The notes below the pieces were generated by a model. It ran no database searches. It worked only from the letters and a program-made list of their open reading frames with translations, and was not told the DNA's origin. The position numbers were made by a program, and so were the translations under genes. Positions 61,738 through 64,000 of a stretch of DNA of 64,000 bases are shown here, in pieces (the stretch's first letter is position 1; every line of letters starts with the position of its first letter). Origin of the DNA: Massilia rhizosphaerae (GTDB taxonomy: Bacteria; Pseudomonadota; Gammaproteobacteria; Burkholderiales; Burkholderiaceae_D); assembly GCF_016093545.1 (NCBI RefSeq), contig NZ_JADKYX010000019.1, positions 62,001 through 126,000 of the forward strand, written 5' to 3'.

Positions 61738-62765
61738 GCCGCAACCGCGGAATGGGCCGGCTGGCGTGGGCAACGTCCGCCGCCGGCCTCGCGCTGTTCG
61801 CCGCGCTCATCGTCGCCGAGGGCGGGCCGGGCATCGTGGAGGCGCTCCGGCGCGCGGGATGGGCGTTGCTGCTGGTCGTGCCGGCCCGCGTCGTCACGCA
61901 GGCACTCGACGTGCGCGCGTGGCGGCTGCTGCTCGAGCCGTTCGATCCCGGCGGCGCGGCCGGGCCGGGGTTCCTGCTGTGGGTCGCGTTCGTGCGCGAG
62001 GCCGTCAATCGGCTGCTGCCGGTGGCGGGCATCGGCGGCGAAGTGGTCGGCGTGAGGCTCGCGTGCCGGCGGATTCCGGACACGGCTGCCGTGGCGGCCA
62101 GCGTCGTCGTCGAAGTGCTGATGACGATCGCCGTGCTCTACGTGTTCTGCGGGCTGGGCGCCGTGCTGATGCTGGGGCTCGCCGGGAAGGCGGGACAGGT
62201 GGGCGTCGTCGCGGCGGCGCTGGCGTTGTCGCTGCCGCTGCCGCTGCTCGCGGGGTGGTGGCTGGCGCGCGGGACACCGTTCGCGCGGCTCGAACGATGG
62301 ATGCGGGGGCTGCTCGGGTCGCAAAACCTGATGGCGCTGCACCTGGACGGCGTGCACATCGACGCCGGCGTCAAGCGGCTGTTCGGCGAGCACGGCCGGC
62401 TCGCGCGGGCGGCGCTGTGGTCGCTGCTGGCCTACGTGCTGGGCACGTTCGAGACGTGGTTTGCGCTGACCCTGCTCGGCCACCCGGTCGGCGTGCGGGC
62501 GGCGCTGGCCATCGAGGCGCTGACCCAGGCCGTGCGCCACGCCGGCTTCATGGTGCCCGCCGGCCTGGGTGTGCAGGAAGCGGCCGTGCTGCTGTTCGGC
62601 CAGCTGGCCGGCGTGGGCGGCGACGTGGCGCTGGCGCTGGCGCTCGTCAAGCGGATGCGCGAGATCGTCACGGGCGTGCCGGCCCTCGTCTCGTGGCACT
62701 GGGTCGAACTGCGACGTCCGCGCCGCCCCCTCAAGGTCCGCGATTATGAGCCGCCAGGTATCTGA
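61734..62765 (+). CDS. hpnL: HpnL, membrane protein of the lysylphosphatidylglycerol-synthase-like family
   Basis: A 343-aa protein with about eight hydrophobic helices, of the UPF0104/LPG-synthase-TM-like family. Conserved features are the FVREAVNRLLPVAGIGGEVVGVRL and VRHAGFMVPAGLGVQEAAVLLFGQLAG blocks, which mark HpnL. Its role may be lipid transport; it is not an enzyme of known reaction. It ends at 62765 and overlaps the 3' end of the convergent hpnM gene by 35 bp. ATG 61734 overlaps the hpnK stop. Confidence 0.9.
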   Translation: MSRNRGMGRLAWATSAAGLALFAALIVAEGGPGIVEALRRAGWALLLVVPARVVTQALDVRAWRLLLEPFDPGGAAGPGFLLWVAFVREAVNRLLPVAGIGGEVVGVRLACRRIPDTAAVAASVVVEVLMTIAVLYVFCGLGAVLMLGLAGKAGQVGVVAAALALSLPLPLLAGWWLARGTPFARLERWMRGLLGSQNLMALHLDGVHIDAGVKRLFGEHGRLARAALWSLLAYVLGTFETWFALTLLGHPVGVRAALAIEALTQAVRHAGFMVPAGLGVQEAAVLLFGQLAGVGGDVALALALVKRMREIVTGVPALVSWHWVELRRPRRPLKVRDYEPPGI

Positions 62766-63345
62766 TCAAGCCATCGATACCGTCAAGCGCCAGCCGGGCC
62801 GCGAATTGCCGGCGATACACCTGGATCATCCACGCGCCCATCATGTTGATGTCGTAGATCTTCCAGCCGGCGGCCGTGCGGCGCATGCGGTAGTCGATCG
62901 GCATCGTGTCGCCGCCCGTGACCACGGTGGTCCTGACGACGGCGTCGTCGGCATTCGCGGCGGGACGGGCGGCGGGCGCGTAGCGGAATTGCGTGCCGTC
63001 CTGCTGGAGCTGCGTCAGCTGGATGGCGTAAGTGCGCGCCAGCAGGGTCTGGAATTCGCGGTACAGGGCGTCTCGCTGGGCCGGCGTCGCCTTCTCCCAC
63101 GCGGCGCCGACGGCGTACTGCGTCGTCAGCATGAAGTCGGTGGACGGCAGGAAGTCGCGGCGCACGATCTGCAACGTGCGTTCGGGATCGCCGGCGCGCG
63201 CGGCGGGGTCGTTGCGGATTGCGTTCATGACCTTGTCGATGGTGCCCTTGAGCATTTGTTCCGGCGCGCGCGTGTCGATCTGCTGGGCATGGGCCGCGGG
63301 CGCGATGGACAGGGCGAGCGTCAGCAAGGCAATGGTCGGTTTCAT
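62731..63345 (-). CDS. hpnM: HpnM, MlaC-like periplasmic lipid-binding protein
   Basis: A 204-aa exported protein (signal MKPTIALLTLALSIAPAAHAQQ) of the MlaC/Ttg2D family. The body includes RRDFLPSTDFMLTTQYAVGAAWEKATPAQRDALYREFQTLLARTYA and WKIYDINMMGAWMIQVYRRQF, the family hallmarks. HpnM would carry hopanoids or phospholipid between membranes together with HpnN. ATG 63345 gives the signal peptide; the frame runs further upstream without support. It is on the opposite strand to hpnL and hpnN. Confidence 0.9.
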   Translation of the reverse strand: MKPTIALLTLALSIAPAAHAQQIDTRAPEQMLKGTIDKVMNAIRNDPAARAGDPERTLQIVRRDFLPSTDFMLTTQYAVGAAWEKATPAQRDALYREFQTLLARTYAIQLTQLQQDGTQFRYAPAARPAANADDAVVRTTVVTGGDTMPIDYRMRRTAAGWKIYDINMMGAWMIQVYRRQFAARLALDGIDGLIRYLAAHNRGP

Positions 63346-63512
63346 GGGGATTCCCGTTCGGCACAAGCGTATGACCGTCGGCCTGCCCGAAGTGTTCCCG
63401 CCGCCCTTGTTCCTTTCGCGAGACGCCGCCGGCAAGAAAGAGGGCGAGGCGCGTCCATCCAAGTGTGCAGGCGGACGTTCTCCGGTCTAATGGACGGAAT
63501 CCGGTGCCCGCC

Positions 63513-64000
63513 ATGACCAACCAGATCGCCAGGCTCGTCCATCTGTCGTGCCGCCATCCGTGGGCGGTCGTCGGGATGTTCGCGCTGCTGGTGCTTGCCT
63601 CCGGCCTTTATGTCGCGCGCCATTTCGCCATCAATACGGACGTCGGGCAGTTGATCGACGCGGATGCGCCGTGGGCCCGGCGCGACGCCGCCATCGCCGC
63701 CGCGTTCCCGAACCGGGGCGACACGACGCTCGCCGTCGTGCGCGCCCCGGCGCCCGAGTTCGCGGCGCAGGCCGCGCGCGAGCTGGCCGGCCGGCTGCGG
63801 CGCGAGCCCGCCCTGTTCCGTTCGGTCAGCCTCGGCCCCGGGTCGGATTTCTTCCGCCGCGCGGGCCTGCTCTACCTCGACGTGCCGGATGTGAACGCGC
63901 TGACGGCCCGGCTCGTCGACGCGCGCCCGCTGCTCGACGCCCTCGCGCGCGGCCCGTCGCTGCGCGGCCTCGCGAACCTGCTGTCGGTCACGCTGGGCAC
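63513..64000 (+). CDS. hpnN: HpnN, RND/MMPL-type hopanoid transporter (truncated by the window end)
   Basis: An open reading frame runs from ATG 63513 to the window end without a stop. The first 162 residues begin MTNQIARLVHLSCRHPWAVV, a membrane helix (GMFALLVLASGLYV) and INTDVGQLIDADAPWARRDAAIAAAFPNRGDTTLAVVRA, matching the start of HpnN-type MMPL/RND permeases (first helix, then a periplasmic porter loop). It would export hopanoids to the outer membrane. The 167-bp divergent gap to hpnM (63346-63512) holds both promoters. Only about one fifth of the gene is visible, so functional residues cannot be checked. Confidence 0.85.
   Translation, partial: MTNQIARLVHLSCRHPWAVVGMFALLVLASGLYVARHFAINTDVGQLIDADAPWARRDAAIAAAFPNRGDTTLAVVRAPAPEFAAQAARELAGRLRREPALFRSVSLGPGSDFFRRAGLLYLDVPDVNALTARLVDARPLLDALARGPSLRGLANLLSVTLG

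Overview
The window is high-GC, gene-dense chromosomal DNA of the kind found in Oxalobacteraceae (Burkholderiales), most likely a Massilia/Telluria/Duganella-type bacterium. That placement is inferred from gene content: the PuuD-type purine pathway, a glyoxylate carboligase operon, an hpn hopanoid cluster with ispH, a YDG-repeat two-partner secretion exoprotein, and many ATGA-overlapping operons. I saw no rRNA, tRNA or CRISPR array.

Layout. 1-2825 is distinctly AT-richer: a decayed IS5-type transposase end, then a cassette of unknown genes (a 27-codon ORF, two overlapping small genes and a coiled-coil membrane protein), so it looks like an acquired island. 2970-3640 is a MazEF/ChpBS toxin-antitoxin pair with TACA-N-TGTA palindromes. 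3801-12981 is a purine catabolic region: Tsx-like porin, NCS2 permease, urate hydroxylase PuuD and HIU hydrolase on the minus strand; a GntR regulator, PuuE allantoinase, a UraD-AllC fusion and an M20 amidohydrolase on the plus strand, with a perfect GntR-like palindrome between them. 13021-16060 holds a cytochrome P450 coupled to a five-helix, heme-b-like membrane protein, and a divergent AraC regulator. 16065-18329 is a TonB-dependent receptor.

18496-26819 is the glyoxylate assimilation operon gcl-hyi-glxR-glycerate kinase-pyk plus an ICL/PEP-mutase family gene, with a divergent LysR regulator. It takes glyoxylate, an end product of purine ring breakdown, to pyruvate, so the two regions form one route. 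Two families of palindromic repeats sit between the operon genes.

26826-39555 is mixed: a TPR-GGDEF cyclase, a chemoreceptor, methionine aminopeptidase coupled to a ParD-like gene, LysR regulators, a degenerate HAD-like gene followed by an NDH-2, an SDR, glucarate dehydratase and a GH28 pectinase (sugar-acid/pectin use), and a His-rich mini membrane protein. 39743-47077 is a TpsB/TpsA secretion pair whose exoprotein carries 12 YDG repeats.

47498-53680 holds a tandem-Usp protein and a small hypothetical gene, each about 60 bp downstream of an FNR-type box, then a secreted creatininase plus beta-propeller pair, a KfrA-like DNA-binding protein and an MFS transporter. 53779 to the right edge is a hopanoid cluster: ferritin-like di-iron protein, HpnA (minus), IspH-HpnH-HpnI-HpnJ-HpnK-HpnL (plus), HpnM (minus) and HpnN (cut by the window end). 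Squalene-hopene cyclase and HpnCDE are not in view.
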